Assembly: GCA_013368375.1 (NCBI GenBank)
Contig: JAACJP010000023.1
Span: forward strand, 310,001 to 374,000
DNA: 64,000 nucleotides
Reading direction: 5' to 3'
DNA from: Tricholomella constricta
Taxonomy: Eukaryota; Basidiomycota; Agaricomycetes; Agaricales; Lyophyllaceae
In this document: piece by piece, positions 46,952 through 58,688 of the stretch
Numbering within the stretch: position 1 is the stretch's first letter
Layout of the letters: every line of letters starts with the position of its first letter
The notes under the pieces: model-generated
Told to the model about the DNA's origin: nothing
Databases searched by the model: none
What the model saw: the letters and a program-made list of their open reading frames with translations, nothing else
Program-made: the position numbers and the translations under genes

Positions 46952-48555
46952 TCATACTCCGCTGTAAGGAAGTAACCAACGGGGTCTCCAGAATAACAAC
47001 GCAACAAAGGTGGTAAATGGGCCAACGACTATTCTCCAAAGAGCTCGCTCCGCTACTGTCAAGCCCGGAACATGAACCTTGAGTCGGCGCGTAACGCCTT
47101 GAGGAACGCAAATGAACAAGATACGTAGAAGGTTGAAAGGGGCCGGATATGTGTACGGGCCGATGTATGACACCGTAGCGCGAGCGCAGGCCCTCCTCGC
47201 CGCATGACCAGCCACTGGCGAGTATATCTCCCATGGATCCGGCGGGACTGGGGACGAGAAAGTCGTGGTCGCCAAAAACAAGATCGAGGAAAAGAACAGA
47301 ATGATTACAATCAAGAGGAAGCAAAGGAAAGTGAACCGCGTTTCCATTGGGGTAGGGTTGAATTGACCGGAGAACAGTCTGAAAAATGCGTCAACCAATG
47401 ATAGGGACAGGAGATAAGTGGCGAGGAGGATTAACGGGAGGAAGAAAAGTATCGCAGGATATAAGATCTTCGAGAGCCCTCGCGTTACGAGGAATGCGAG
47501 AGGTAGACTGTGGCTGTGTTGGAGAAGAAAGAGGTGACTTGGTGCTTGTGGCAAGTTGAGGCCTATAGGCTGCAAAATAGCGGCCCATTGAATGAACGTG
47601 AAGGTGAAGCTGGCAGGGTGAGGAGCGGACGACAAGCTTGCTAGGAATGCCAAAGGCACAAGCAAAGAGCTGATGCTAGCAAGGGTCCAGGACCGCGCGG
47701 CAAATGATAGTGGAAGGATAATGAGGAAGATCTCGCGGGCTCCGTACCGATACTCCCACCAGTCGTCCGAGGTATGAGGGCGCTCGATGGGATACAAAAG
47801 GTAATGATATAGAAGAACAAGAAATGCGACACGAGAGATCCAGTCGATAAAATGAGCAACACTGAAATCAAATTCAGTAAAGTTCAAGCAAGTAGTGTGT
47901 GAAGACGCCTTACCGAGGTGTAGCCAGTGCGTCATATCGGGTAAGCCAGACTGAGTTACTCAATGGGGCGGGTCCTACAGAGACCCCGTACCTCCACGCA
48001 TGTTCAAGGCTTGAAATGACGAGAGGGTGGGCTGTCAAGGATAGGAGCGAGTCAGAGTCGGCGAGGAAGTCCACAACTGGGGTACGGTGTCAGAGCACGA
48101 TCGGCATTCCAACAGAATCGCTCACCTCGATATGACTTTGTCTCTGAATCATCGAGTGGAAATTGACTCCATAGGACGGTCGCAATGTTGTGTGCGGTGC
48201 GGTACTCGGCCAAAAACAATGTCCATATGTTGGCCACTTGTTTCTCCAAAATTTGTGCGTCATGAGCATCGACTTTCATAGAAAGCCAGCGCTCATATAG
48301 ATCATGAGCAGGGGATGACTTTCTCCTCCTATTTCGGAGGTAGAGCAGAACTACTAAGGCGTACGCGACTTCTGTTGGATGGTCCTCAAAATTGAACGCA
48401 TCATAGTTGACGATATTCTCAAAGCGGATTTGATCTGCCTCCAAGGCAGCGACGCTTCTAACGGCAAGGGAGATTGGGGGCAGTCGTAGGACGGGCTGAA
48501 TGGTGCGGGCATTGGCAACAGAGCCGAGCAGGGGGGTAGATTCTTGGGCGTTCAT
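46952..48555 (-). CDS. Multi-pass membrane protein of unknown function
   Basis: Start MNAQESTPLLGSVANARTIQ, a cytosolic tail typical of endomembrane proteins. A soluble N-terminal part of about 200 residues (LRLPPISLAVRSVAALEADQ, YALVVLLYLRNRRRK, ANIWTLFLAEYRTAHNIATV) leads to at least six hydrophobic helices: HFIDWISRVAFLVLLYHYLL, FLIILPLSFAARSW, LASISSLLVPLAFLASLSSA, ILYPAILFFLPLILLATYLL, RFTFLCFLLIVIILFFSSIL and LWRIVVGPFTTFVALLFWRP. The N-terminal domain plus helix bundle resembles fungal TRP-like (Yvc1) channel relatives in outline, but no pore motif is recognised, so this remains a guess. Short introns at about 47840-48110. Confidence 0.68.
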
Positions 48556-48639
48556 TGACACCCAATCTACTATTTGATTGTGTTGTCCAAGAGCAACACG
48601 AAACCCGTCACCGCCACGCTCTCATACCGCCCCGCCACG
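48556..48639. promoter_or_regulatory. Very short divergent promoter, membrane protein / TVP23
   Basis: Only 84 bp separate the two start codons, so both leaders and core promoters overlap in this space or extend into coding sequence. Bidirectional use is inferred. Confidence 0.45.
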
Positions 48640-49918
48640 ATGAGCGTGTCAACACCACTGCTCGACACTATCGAGCCCGATGAGCCAACCATCGTGCCCA
48701 CCGGAAATATATCTTCTGATAACACGACGACACGGGCTGCTGTCGTCCTTACACCGACCTCACACGGTAACGCTGAGCGAATGGCGACCACAGAGGGCGA
48801 TGCTGAATCGGGTTCGCCTGTCCCCAGTCTTTCCTTAAGCAAATTAATGACTTTCTACGCCTTCGAATAGGTATTGCAGGAATATTTCGACAAGTACGAC
48901 CAACTGCCTTCGCGCGATTCTACACCTTAATTTCCTTGACTGCAGTCCGCCCACCCGTTAGCACTGTTCTTCCTGTTCTTCTTCAGGATAGCGGCCATCG
49001 CGGTGTACATTCTATGCGGGTTTTTTACAGACAACTATGTACTTTCAGTACGCGCATTACCGATTCGTTATCATCCGAATCTCACATAACTCCAGACAGT
49101 TGCAGTAGTTGTACTCCTTGCAATGGACTTCTGGAATTGTCGAGTGAGTGCCTGGTCGTCTCTATATGTATCTTCTACTACTCAGCTATCCCAGAATGTT
49201 GCAGGTCGTACACTCGTAGGCCTTCGATTCTGGAACCAGGTGCGCATGCTCCCATACATATAACAGCCCCAACGACCCAGCCCCGACTTCCAGGTGGATG
49301 ATGACGGAGAGAGCTACTGGGTATTTGAGAGTCGAGATGTGAGTGCAACCAGCTCCGCCTCCACGTGAACTAAAATGCCATTAGCCATCCCGACCTGCCA
49401 ACCCGATCGATTCAAAGTAAGTTGTGACAATAGCCCTTCAGTTACCGTGCTCAACTCGCGTGGCTGTAGAATGTTTTGGGTAGGCGCCTGCCCCGTCTTC
49501 ACAATGCACGCGTTTCAATCACACGTTTCCCACCTCAGGTCGCGCTTTACTCCTTCCCGTTGCTATGGTCTGCCCTCTTAATCGTCTCCCTTCTGAAATT
49601 GGGCTTTGCGTGCGTCCAACTCACGTTTCACCGGTCCACTTGTATTTAACTACTCACTATTCTGAAGCTTCATTCCGATCGTGATTCTCGCTTTAGTATT
49701 CAACTTTACAAACGCTATCGGGTTCACATACGCGTAATGCACTCCCACGTCATACCTATTGATTCCTCAACGCTGACTCTCTCCCTTTCCGTAGCGACCG
49801 AGATGCAAAGCAAAGATGGGCGAACGGCATGGGCTCGAGCTGGGGTCTCGGTGGCATCGGTGGACAGCTCCTTGCAGGCGCGGTCAAAAACAGTGTTGGC
49901 CGAGTATTCCAGCGATGA
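48640..49918 (+). CDS. TVP23: Golgi membrane protein TVP23
   Basis: Conserved Golgi vesicle membrane protein with four predicted helices. After the N-terminal exon ([20 protein letters not shown]) an intron ends at GACTGCAG before [20 protein letters not shown], the family start. Next come [54 protein letters not shown] and VFESRD, the hallmark TVP23 block, then [26 protein letters not shown] and [20 protein letters not shown]. The tail is [20 protein letters not shown] ending [10 protein letters not shown]. The exact 3' end of the first coding exon is unclear, because the frame after MTFYAFE meets a stop and the donor site is ambiguous between 48760 and 48870. Confidence 0.88.
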
Positions 49919-50463
49919 TCATGACTTTATTAGATTGTACAACTGCTATCATTCCAAGTTGCCAAAACATTTCAATTCATCCACAGACGTCAATCAGGAC
50001 CATGGGCAACGTGGGAGGGACGATGAACCTACAGTCCATCTCCATTAAAAAAATGTATAGACATGAATGAGAAAGCGAAAACTGCAATGCTAGCGACGAC
50101 GGGACCCACAGTAAAACAGGAATACAACCAAGTCGAAAGCGATAAGTGAAAAGAAACCACAGATGAAAGGAACTGGTAGTACAAATGAGGTGATGATGGT
50201 GTGCGTTCCAGTCCAAAGTAAATTGTCAAAATAACAAGCTGGAATACAGAGAAGGAAAATCAGAATAAGTAATGATGTCAAAATGTCCACGCGTCCGAGG
50301 AATTTGATTGATACACTGGTGCATTCGAACCTATGATCATAAAGAGTTGAGTCAAAGTTACGTCGCATGTGGTACTCATGTGGCATAAGCTTTGGTGCCA
50401 CGTCAAAAAAAAACGGCGGCGGCCATGCATAGCGATAACATGTGGGCAAGAGACGGCCGGGCC
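49919..50463. other. Convergent 3' intergenic region
   Basis: About 545 bp between the stops of TVP23 (+) and the phosphatase gene (-). The minus strand holds a hydrophobic 119-codon open frame (50090-50449) that starts with TTG, has no intron and is not linked to either gene. I treat it as 3' UTR sequence. Confidence 0.45.
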
Positions 50464-52731
50464 TTATTGCAGACCGACGTAGCCACGCGCGTCCACCTTT
50501 GAGAACGCGATCGTCGGTGTGGGGGGAGCGCCAAGCCCGATGAATGACCGAGTCCGGCCCTGCGAGCGGAAGGTCGAGACCCGTGGCGTTGCCAGACTGG
50601 GGAAGGGGATGAGGCCGCCCATATTGGACGTCAGGGTCATAGTAGATGGTGTCCGTGTCGTGAGTGTCGGCGACGGCGGAAAGACAAATAGTGTCTGAGA
50701 CGGGGTGGAGACCGATGCAGATGCGTCTGATACGACGTTCGTCTTCTTGAGGAGACTGTTTCTTAGGTGGAGGGGAGGAGGGAGTTTTTTGGATTCTGTA
50801 CGCAGGCGGACGGGCGGTAAGGAAAGAGTAGGTGTGCGTAGGGGCAAGGGCTTGCTCGGTTCATTGGACTGGACAAGCGTCTCTGGCGGCGACGTTGACT
50901 CCACAACAATTGCAATGGGCGAGGAAGGGACGGGCGGCAAAATTCCTATGGGAGCAGGACGGCGCTTGCCCTTTGGTGGAGGTCGAGAAGGAATATTGAA
51001 CGTCGAGCGAACGGCGCTGCTTGGTGGCGGGGGAATGTTAAACGTCGACCGTAAAGCTGAAGTTGGAGGAGTAGCTATGTTGAACGATGTTTTCCATACC
51101 GGGGCTGAGGGAGGTGCCCAGACGGCAGGGCGGGCAGCGGCTGAAGGACGCGCAGTTGTAGGCGCGAATAAGTTGAGCGAAGGCGCGGTATCTATTTCAT
51201 CGTCTGGTGAGTTGGTAGCAGACGAATCCTCTGGTTCTGCACTGAGACTTCGTCCGTCAAACCCACCTCCGACGCCAAGCAGTTCCTCCTCCTCCTCCTC
51301 TTCCACAAGGTCCTCACTTATCATACTGCCATTCGTCATGTTGCTAGCGATGGAGCCAGCACGCTTGCGTGAGTGGCCGTACCGGGTTCTCCACGCGGCT
51401 CCCATTCCGACGCCGGAGTTGGTTGAGGATGCCAAAGAGGAAGCCGACGATTTACGAGCCACCATGCGTTCCTCCATGGCCTTGTCGAGAGCTTCTGCTT
51501 CTCGCATCACGAATGTGCTCTCGCGTTCCTCCTCACCATCCGAGGGTGCCTCGTCCAAAAGTTTCCGTCGCCTGCCCCACTCCTCTTCCTCATCGGCATA
51601 GCTGGACCTGTCTGAACCCGAGGGCGAACCAGTGTCGCCCTTTAATTTTTTTTCATATTCCAATAATTGATAAATAAGCCTAATTAATTACGATCAAAAG
51701 GAGGAAACCCGGAATCAAGTTGAGAACGAATACGCACGACATGTTGGGACCGACCCATTTGCTTTTTTCCTTAACAAACGAATATGCGCCTTGCATACCT
51801 TTGAGAGCCCATACCTCCGGTGGCACGGATGGTGATTGTTCTGCAGCGGCCCGCATGACAAGCGCAATTACCAAGGTAGCGGAGCGTGAGATGCCACATT
51901 GACAGCTTAACATATCACCGATGAGACTGGGGATCCGGAGATATCAGTGGCAAGATGAACATACTGGACAAGGACGCCCTCTCCACGTTCCAGAGCTGCA
52001 TCAGTGAATGCCATTGCGGCCTGGAAACCAACGTCGACGAGGTCTTGTTGACCATGAGACCATTGAAGTTTGAGGTAGTGCATGCCTGGCCTGCCAGTGG
52101 CCAGATTGGGCGGGTGATATGTGGAATCAGGATTGCGGGGTTTCTTAAAGTTGGGGGCGGATGAGACGGAGCGAAGGGGCTGGGAGATGTGGCCTGCGTC
52201 GAGTGGAGCGGCGACTTCTTTAGCCACGTTCAATACAGACTTGATACCGCGTTCAATCAAGCCTTTCCAGTCGCGAGCATTGTCTTCTGAGCCTAGCCAG
52301 ACGCCGGGGATGATCTGCGTGGGCCCATCGAGATAGGGCACAGCGTCTTCACCGTCCTCCTTGCGATGGATGAGTGAGTTGGCGGTGGGGTTTGCGGTGG
52401 CCGGGAGGGAAATGATGGATGGTCGGCGAGGACGATCGTGTCGGAGTGGTTCGGGGGCGGCGACGCTGACGGCGCTTTGTGGCTCGGAGTGGAGCTGGAG
52501 AGAGTTGTTCGAGGACTGAGCAGATGGGAGAGTCAGGGATAATTTTTTCATGTTGCGAAGAGATTTTGGTTTTGCAGAAGAGAAAAAAGGAGAATGATCC
52601 GAGTCAGAAGTTGCAGAAGAGAGAGCAGAGGCAGAGGAGTCGCCTTGGGCCAGGGCTACGAGGGGATTGTGTGCAGGGGTGTCGATGCGCAGAGAGGCGG
52701 GCGGGCCCCTCCTGCGGGACAGATTGGCCAT
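50464..52731 (-). CDS. Dual-specificity protein phosphatase (MAPK phosphatase-like)
   Basis: Three exons, about 720 residues. Start MANLSRRRGPPASLRIDTPA; a longer frame upstream is not needed. A Ser-rich N-terminus leads to the phosphatase domain: YLDGPTQIIPGVWLGSEDNA, RDWKGLIERGIKSVLNVAKE (typical DSP opening) and MHYLKLQWSHGQQDLVDVGF, where the Asp of QQDL fits the general-acid position. ALERGEGVLV is joined by an intron to HCQCGISRSATLVIALVMRA, giving the complete H-C-X5-R active site; the His codon itself is split by the intron. Next VWALKGMQGAYSFVKEKSKW and, after a second intron, LIYQLLEYEKKLKGDTGSPS. The C-terminal 380 residues are disordered, with an acidic Glu run and many prolines. 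The fold and flanking tails resemble Msg5-type MAPK phosphatases; the substrate is inferred. Confidence 0.88.
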
Positions 52732-53082
52732 TTTAGAGGTCTGCGGGTCGACTTGCCTTGCGTGCAGGGCGTGTCCTCGGCAATCCGCACGACCAGCGTA
52801 GCAGCAAAGCTCTGAGAGAAATGAAGGAGTGAAGGTAAGAAGGAGAGAAGTGGACGTGGCTGTTTCGGTTTCAACGCGAATCAACCGGAAATGTCAGCCG
52901 AGCATGGCGACGGACGCGAGTAGCAAAATAATTTTATATCGACCAGTCTATGCTAATTCTAGGCCAAGTCTACGCCAGTTCTACTCAGTTCTACATACTT
53001 ATACCAATTGTATTCAGTCTATAAGCCATTCCCCATCCGAGTCCAACTGCAACCGTGCGAATCCAGGTTGCCTTTAAATTCC
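52732..53082. promoter_or_regulatory. Divergent intergenic region, phosphatase / cytochrome b5 reductase
   Basis: About 350 bp between head-to-head genes. Between 52940 and 53025 there are several imperfect copies of a short CTA-containing word (AGTCTA, GTTCTA, AGTCTATA). They may be chance in AT-rich promoter DNA. Confidence 0.4.
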
Positions 53083-54562
53083 ATGAACCGATACCAGGCC
53101 GCCTTCCTCGCTTCCCTCTTTCTCACCTTTTCTTCCCTCGTCCTCCTCTCCCGTTATATTAACAGCAAGCTCATTGCTGCCGGGTACGACTTTTCCCAAC
53201 TCATCCTCATAGGTCTACCAAAAGAACCCTCCCCACAACCCGGACGCATCACCATGGACGACTTTCAGAACTCCCAGAACTCCATTCTTGACGCCCTCAA
53301 AAACCTCAGCCTCGATGACTTTCGCGCTGTCGAGATTCCTGGTTTTGGAACCTGCGACCTAGTTGAAGTCGCCAGCTCGCCAGCCGTCCTTTTCACCGCT
53401 GCGGTCATTGCCACGACTGTCATTTACTCAAAGGTCGTCCGCAACGGTCAGTTCATTTCCCATCTCCTGCGAAATGGAGCCTCGTGCCGACGCATCCCGT
53501 GTTTACAGGACGTGCCAAACCGTTGGACCCCGCCGCTTGGATAGAGTACCCCCTGGAGAAGAAAATCCAAGTCTCCCCCAATACCGCCATGTGGGTGCCC
53601 TGCCTCATTTTACTTCGAGTCCGCAGCTAAAACACATCACAGATACCGTTTCACTTTACCTCATCCCCAGGATGTTCTCGGCCTCCCCGTTGGCCGGCAC
53701 ATATCTGTTTGTGCGGAAATCAACGGCAAGGATATCGTTCGTAGCTATACCCCCATTAGCAATGATGAAGACCGCGGCCACTTTGATCTTCTCATCAAGG
53801 TAAGCCCGGTGGCGTCCTGTACCTTGTCCATCCGTCAAATCAACTACTCTCCCATGTCAGTCGTACGAGAAAGGCAATATCTCGCGTCATTTTGCATCTC
53901 TCAAGCTCGGCGACAAGATTCGCGTCAAAGGACCCAAGGGCAACTTCCAATACTCTCCCACTCTCACTGACCATATCAGTATGATTGCGGGCGGAACCGG
54001 CATTACACCCATGATCCAGATCATTCGCGCCGCTCTGAAGAATCCCTCCGACAAGACCACTATCACCCTCATCTACGCCAATGTCAATGAGGAGGATATT
54101 CTTCTTAAGGATGATCTCGAGGAGCTCCTTGACGTCTACGGGCAGAAGTTCAAGATCCTTTTCGTCCTAAATAACCCTCCTCCCGGCTGGAAGGGTGGCG
54201 TCGGTTTTGTCACCAAGGAGCATATTAAGGAGCACCTCCCCAACCCCGGCAGCACCAACAGCAAGCTTCTCATTTGCGGTACGTGTTTCCACGATCATGG
54301 GCAAGTGAATCTGATTGTTTCCATGTATTGCCGTGCATTCTAGGCCCTCCCCCTATGGTTGCTGCTATGAAGTGTGTTACCCCAATTGTGATAAGAGGAA
54401 ACTAAGGTACTAACCGCTTGCGCAGGAAAAACCTCGACGAGCTCAAATACCCGGCTCCCCGCACTGTCAGCAAGCTCGTGGATGAGGTGAATATCACAAG
54501 TGGCTCTGTTCTTTCAAATGAAAGCTAAAAACTGCCTTTCTGTCTAGGTGTTCGTTTTCTAA
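53083..54562 (+). CDS. CBR1: NADH-cytochrome b5 reductase
   Basis: Membrane-anchored flavoprotein that passes electrons from NADH to cytochrome b5 for sterol and fatty-acid desaturation. Start [20 protein letters not shown] gives an N-terminal hydrophobic segment; a second hydrophobic stretch ([20 protein letters not shown]) lies just ahead of the catalytic domain. After an intron: [40 protein letters not shown], the FAD motif [27 protein letters not shown] and PKGNFQY. The NADH-binding lobe has [54 protein letters not shown] and ends DEVFVF. All FAD- and NADH-binding motifs are present. Two hydrophobic N-terminal segments are one more than usual for Cbr1; an alternative start at the internal Met of [12 protein letters not shown] would leave one. 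Confidence 0.9.
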
Positions 54563-54829
54563 ATTATTCTCACGTGTACGTATCATGGAGATAATGCGGA
54601 CGGGATTACCCAGAGTATAGACCCACGTATTGGAATGTCGGATAGAAATTACGATATAATGAATGACTTTACCAAATGTGTCACGAATGTTGAACGTTGA
54701 GCTCTTGACAGGCGGAGTCGTCGAGGCGCCGATCAATTTTGGAGCAGCCAAAATACATTAACAACCCTTGGCGAGGTTGTTCGCCGGGGCATTTTTTAGC
54801 CTTGAACGCGCACGAGAATGCAAACACGC

Positions 54830-55920
54830 TTATTTTATAGAAGACATCTCGTCCAGCTGTGTCGATGACTCTTCCAACATCTCGAGATGACATTCATGCA
54901 GACTGCAAAGAATACAGCATATTAGCAGACCGTAAAACACACAATGGACACTGGAACGCACGATTTCAGAATGGCTTGGGCAGCCTCAGTGCCAACCTCA
55001 AACTCCGTTTCCGAGAGCTCGCCGCTTCCGTTGCGGGCTAGTTGGACGGCAGCATCAAAGTAATGCAATGGTGTGAGACCATACTCGTCAACCGGGAGTA
55101 AGGGCTGAATGAACCGGAAATGGTGCAGCATGCGTGCATGCGGTTTGGTTGCCGGGTGTGTGGGGATGATGATGTGTGCGAGGGCATCTGCGTGTCAATG
55201 GCACGGACATAGGGTATACAGACCCGTGAAAAATCAATACTGGGCTGAATGAACAGGATTGGGCCCACGGACTGACCGATCTCGGGTATAATGCCCAGGA
55301 GCGCGCGCCGAAATCGAATGCCGCTGTACTTGGTGCCTGCACGGAACAGTCCCACGAGGGAGGTGAGTATAGAGCGATCAGAGGGTCCGAGTTTCGAGGA
55401 GTATGCATGCTGACCTGGCCTGCCCCAGCCCTCATGGAAAGAATCCTTCGGCAACGACTCGTATGTAACAAGACACGCGCGGACGTACTCTTGTGCGATG
55501 TACTTGTGTACCGACTGCATTGATAATGTGAGTGAGCGAAGCTCGAAATAGTGAGCAAAGGGGGCTCACGTCTGGAAGGTCGGTCCGAGTGAGTACCCTG
55601 TTGGCTTTCGAGATGCGCTGTAGCCTCAAACGCACCGCGATCCGGCGTTTACCGCAATAAAGCAGCGATACGATGAGCTGTGGGATGTTTATTTGTGCTT
55701 CGTGGGTGTCTGGCACGGAAAAGAGACGTACGACAATGGTGTAGGAGCCGCCGATGACGAGTGCGTTGACATTCTTTGACCATGACTGGTTTGGCGACGT
55801 CCGGACTGCCTGGGCAAGGAGAGCCGCACAAGAAAGGCCTACGGCGACGATGGTGGTCAGGACAAGCAGACCATAGCTGACCTCGGAAACTGTCCTGACG
55901 AATGTCCTGACGAGAAACAT
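54830..55920 (-). CDS. DLT1-like (defect at low temperature) membrane protein
   Basis: Start MFLVRTFVRTVSEVSYGLLV opens a hydrophobic helix (LLVLTTIVAVGLSCAALLAQ), then AVRTSPNQSWSKNVNALVIG and a second helix (IGGSYTIVVRLFSV) joined to other exons. RISKANRVLTRTDLP and, after an intron, SVHKYIAQEYVRACLVTYES with LPKDSFHEGWGRPGTKYSGI match the family pattern of fungal Dlt1, where a predicted two-helix membrane region is followed by a cytosolic domain beginning V...I..E..R. FRRALLGIIPEI, LAHIIIPTHPATKPHA and PVDEYGLTPLHYFDAAVQLA follow. The last exon ends ECHLEMLEESSTQLDEMSSI plus K. Frames and introns are consistent throughout. Dlt1 function is known only as cold-sensitive growth in yeast. Confidence 0.65.
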
Positions 55921-56140
55921 GAGGAGAGCATCCTGGATCTAGAATTGAAACATGTGACGCTCAAGGTTGGCGTGGCGGCCCGGCCAAAACAGATGCCATT
56001 CATTTCCAGATGTAAGTAAACTACCCTAACTATTGTACAGATATTTGTCGTCGATCTTGAATTTCGTAACAGAAAGGACCAGAATCAATCCGGGAAATTG
56101 AAGAGAAGAAAAATAAAAAGAAAGGCTGAGGTCCAACGCT

Positions 56141-57517
56141 CTAAACTTGCACATTTTGGCTGAGAGAAAAAAAGAATTAGAATTCAACGGGAATGAAGTA
56201 CAGTTCGTCAAACGTACGCAAATTGACCAGCGACATTGCCGGCAGGCGAATATTCGCAAACATAATAGTTCGCTTTCTGTCATCGGTATTATTTTGTCAA
56301 CCAAGTACTGCTAAGGCTGGAGTAAAATAACGCACGCCGAACTTCGGATCGAAGATGCCATCGCAGGATTTAACAGCACATCCAACCTGGGTTGTGGCTT
56401 TCCAGACGACCTGCGTAAAGTGTGAAGCTTTGGGGTTTGAGGGGTTGTACTCAGCTGGTAAGACAAACGATCGATGTTCAACACAAATGAAAACGAAGAA
56501 GATATGGGAGATACTCACTAACTTCGTCCGTCCATCCTTTGACGGCGGACTGGATGCTGTAGGAACCTGTGCCAGCGGCGAGGTTTTCTAGGAGTGTGTG
56601 AGCACGATCGAACTTGTTCGTCAAAATAAAACAAAAGAAAAAACGAACCACCGAGGCGACCAAAGATTCCCCCTGAATGCTCGAAGAGGCAACCATTCGC
56701 CCACTGCTGAGCTTTCGCAGCCAAATCGTCGTTCCAGGTCAAATCCGCCGCACCATGTCGAGCGCGCACAGTGTTATGGGAAGACAAGTAAGCCTGGATA
56801 TCGCTGTTGGAAGTACCACCTGAGGATCCTCCGCCTGTCGAAGGAGCCTGGGTCTGTTCGGGTGCCTTCTTCGTAGCGGGAGGGGGCAGGGGCGTGGAAG
56901 TGGTCCTGATGACGGGAGAACGGGTGCTCGAGGTGGTAACCGGCGGTGGTGGGGGTGTTGAAGTCGTTCGCGGCGGCGGAGGAGGAGCACTAGAGGTGAT
57001 GACGGGTTTAAGCGATGAAGAAGAAACCGATGGTATCAAAGAAGAACTGGGTTTGGGAACTGTGGGAGCAAAGCCTGCTGCAGACGTTACACCCGGAGCA
57101 GATGAAGTTGGAACCACAGTCGCGAAAGAGCTTGCTACGGCGAAGCTGCTTGTGGCAGTCGAAGAGAAGCTGACGGAACCTGACTGGACATTCGCGACCG
57201 GCTGAATGGGCACTTGGGTAGGAGTTCTGAAAACATTTTTAGTGGCGCATTATATGTGGAATTATTTTTACATACACCTTGCTCCCGCAAGCCTTGGAAA
57301 TCGCGGCAGCGAAAGACTCAGTGGAATCCGCCTTCTTCATGACAATTCCCCAAGGATCGTTGCCCATGATCCTTCCAGTCCAGCCCCACTTTGACATGCA
57401 TTTCTGTACGCAGTCCGTGGTTTTGAAATGTTTCCTTGAACAAGCTGGGCCAGCGAGCCCACCAGGGAGAGACGCAACCAGCAGCGCCACAGACAAGAAA
57501 GGAGCGAGACGAGTCAT
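56141..57517 (-). CDS. Secreted CAP/SCP (PR-1, Pry-like) protein
   Basis: Signal peptide MTRLAPFLSVALLVASLPGG, then a small cysteine-containing region (ACSRKHFKTTDCVQKCMSKW). After an intron comes a long Ser/Thr/Pro-rich linker of about 130 residues (SAPPPPPRTTSTPPPPPVTT), probably O-glycosylated. The CAP domain begins SNSDIQAYLSSHNTVRARHG, with DLTWNDDLAAKAQQWANGCL, EHSGGIFGRLG, then after an intron ENLAAGTGSYSIQSAVKGWT. The signature HFTQVVWKATTQVGCAVKSC follows, then YYVCEYSPAGNVAGQFA. The two His residues and two acidic residues that line the CAP cavity can be placed in these blocks. Final exon QNVQV. Yeast Pry proteins of this fold bind sterols and are secreted; export of lipids or a role at the host or wall surface is inferred. 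Confidence 0.9.
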
Positions 57518-57901
57518 TTCGGAAAAAAAAGAATGTGGATGTAAAAAGAAAGTGGGAGTTCAGAACGGATCCAAGTGGCGAGCGCTGTTAAAAAGTCAAG
57601 CACCTCAGAAGGATTGGTATTTATTCAGGCGCAACCGCAAGAGCGGTTGCCATAGATTCCGATCAGCTACCATCTGACCCAAGACCTGTGAATCATACCA
57701 GATTAACTTCTATTAACTTGGCATATGCGTGGAGCCCAGGGGTCCTAGATGTTGTCGCGTTCGCGGTTGCGACAGGGCATGAGCTCTCATATCTTGTCGT
57801 AGTTTACTTGAAAGTATACGTGCAGGAGCAATACTAAGGGTGCAGCCAAACAAAGGCAAAGCAGTCCTGTTCCTGAGCTGCAGGGGACGCCGTCGTCTCA
57901 A
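57518..57901. promoter_or_regulatory. Divergent intergenic region upstream of CAP gene
   Basis: About 385 bp between the head-to-head CAP gene and a small unknown gene. I looked for tRNA-like folding near 57720-57790 and did not find it. No site assigned. Confidence 0.4.
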
Positions 57902-58484
57902 ATGAGCCAACCGCCATACTACATCCTCTTCTCCCATTCACATATCGCAGCTACTAATCCTGGTGCCCCATCTAACACTTTAGGTCACCCCACCATCCAG
58001 TATCATTATGCCAACGATTCAACCTTTGCCCTGTGGCCTCAGCATTCCAATGAACACGTTCTGGTTCTAGATTACGACCCGACCTCCACCAAGCCTCCAA
58101 CTGTACAAAGCATGTCGAAGGATATGGCTGTCGTTTCACTTAAGGTGGAGGAGGCCCCTGGCGCTGCCGCCGCGAATGACAACGATCCAAACAACGATAG
58201 AATGTTCATCATCGATACGACTGCAAGTGACGGGTAGGTGATACTCACACACTGGTCTATGCATCAGCTCATTATCCACGCAGACTATCCGATGTTCCAC
58301 CTGGCGACCGTAAGTCTGCCCACAATGTTCTGATGCAGTTCAAGCGCAGGTACGATTCGTCTCGACGAATACTCCCAGGGCCTAATCATGCACCAGGAAC
58401 GCGGTACTGCGACGCGCTCTCCTTTACCCAGATACCGGCTCATCATCCCAACCACCATCACTCCCCATATCACCGTTGCGTTGA
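57902..58484 (+). CDS. Small conserved-looking protein of unknown function
   Basis: Three exons giving about 160 residues. Start MSQPPYYILFSHSHIAATNP. Exon 1 contains LGHPTIQYHYANDSTFALWP, NEHVLVLDYDPTSTKPPTVQ, SKDMAVVSLKVEEAPGAAAA and NDRMFIIDTT; the alternating hydrophobic pattern suggests beta strands. An intron joins ASDG to LSDVPPGDRKSAHNVLMQFK, and a second intron (GTACGA..ACCAG) joins RR to NAVLRRALLYPDTGSSSQPP. Clean splice junctions and frame continuity argue that it is real. I do not recognise the family. Confidence 0.6.
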
Positions 58485-58688
58485 ACTCTTGATATATCCT
58501 ACATCAGCAGAGTAAGACCATGCCTATTCATGTATGATATGTACGGTATTCAACGTTTCTTGTTCTTGTTTCCCCGGTTCTTTACTGCAGGCGATGGCTG
58601 AGTACTTACAGGTGCTATAGTCTTTTCATCACCCATAATTGCCGAGAGGCTGATGCAGGAGTTAGCGGGGGTAACCTAGTTCAAGAAA

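Noticed and set aside
50090..50449. Hydrophobic 119-codon minus-strand frame between TVP23 and the phosphatase
   Set aside because: Starts with TTG, has no ATG near its beginning that keeps the length, no intron, and sits where two 3' UTRs should be.
50705..51601. 298-codon plus-strand open frame
   Set aside because: Antisense of the disordered Pro/Ser/Glu-rich tail of the phosphatase. Low-complexity codons leave the reverse frame open by chance.
54494..54751. Minus-strand frame between cytochrome b5 reductase and DLT1-like gene
   Set aside because: Overlaps the last exon and 3' UTR of the reductase; no ATG-to-domain evidence and no intron continuity.
57720..57790. Possible tRNA-like sequence upstream of the small unknown gene
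   Set aside because: Box A and box B positions do not match and no cloverleaf could be drawn.
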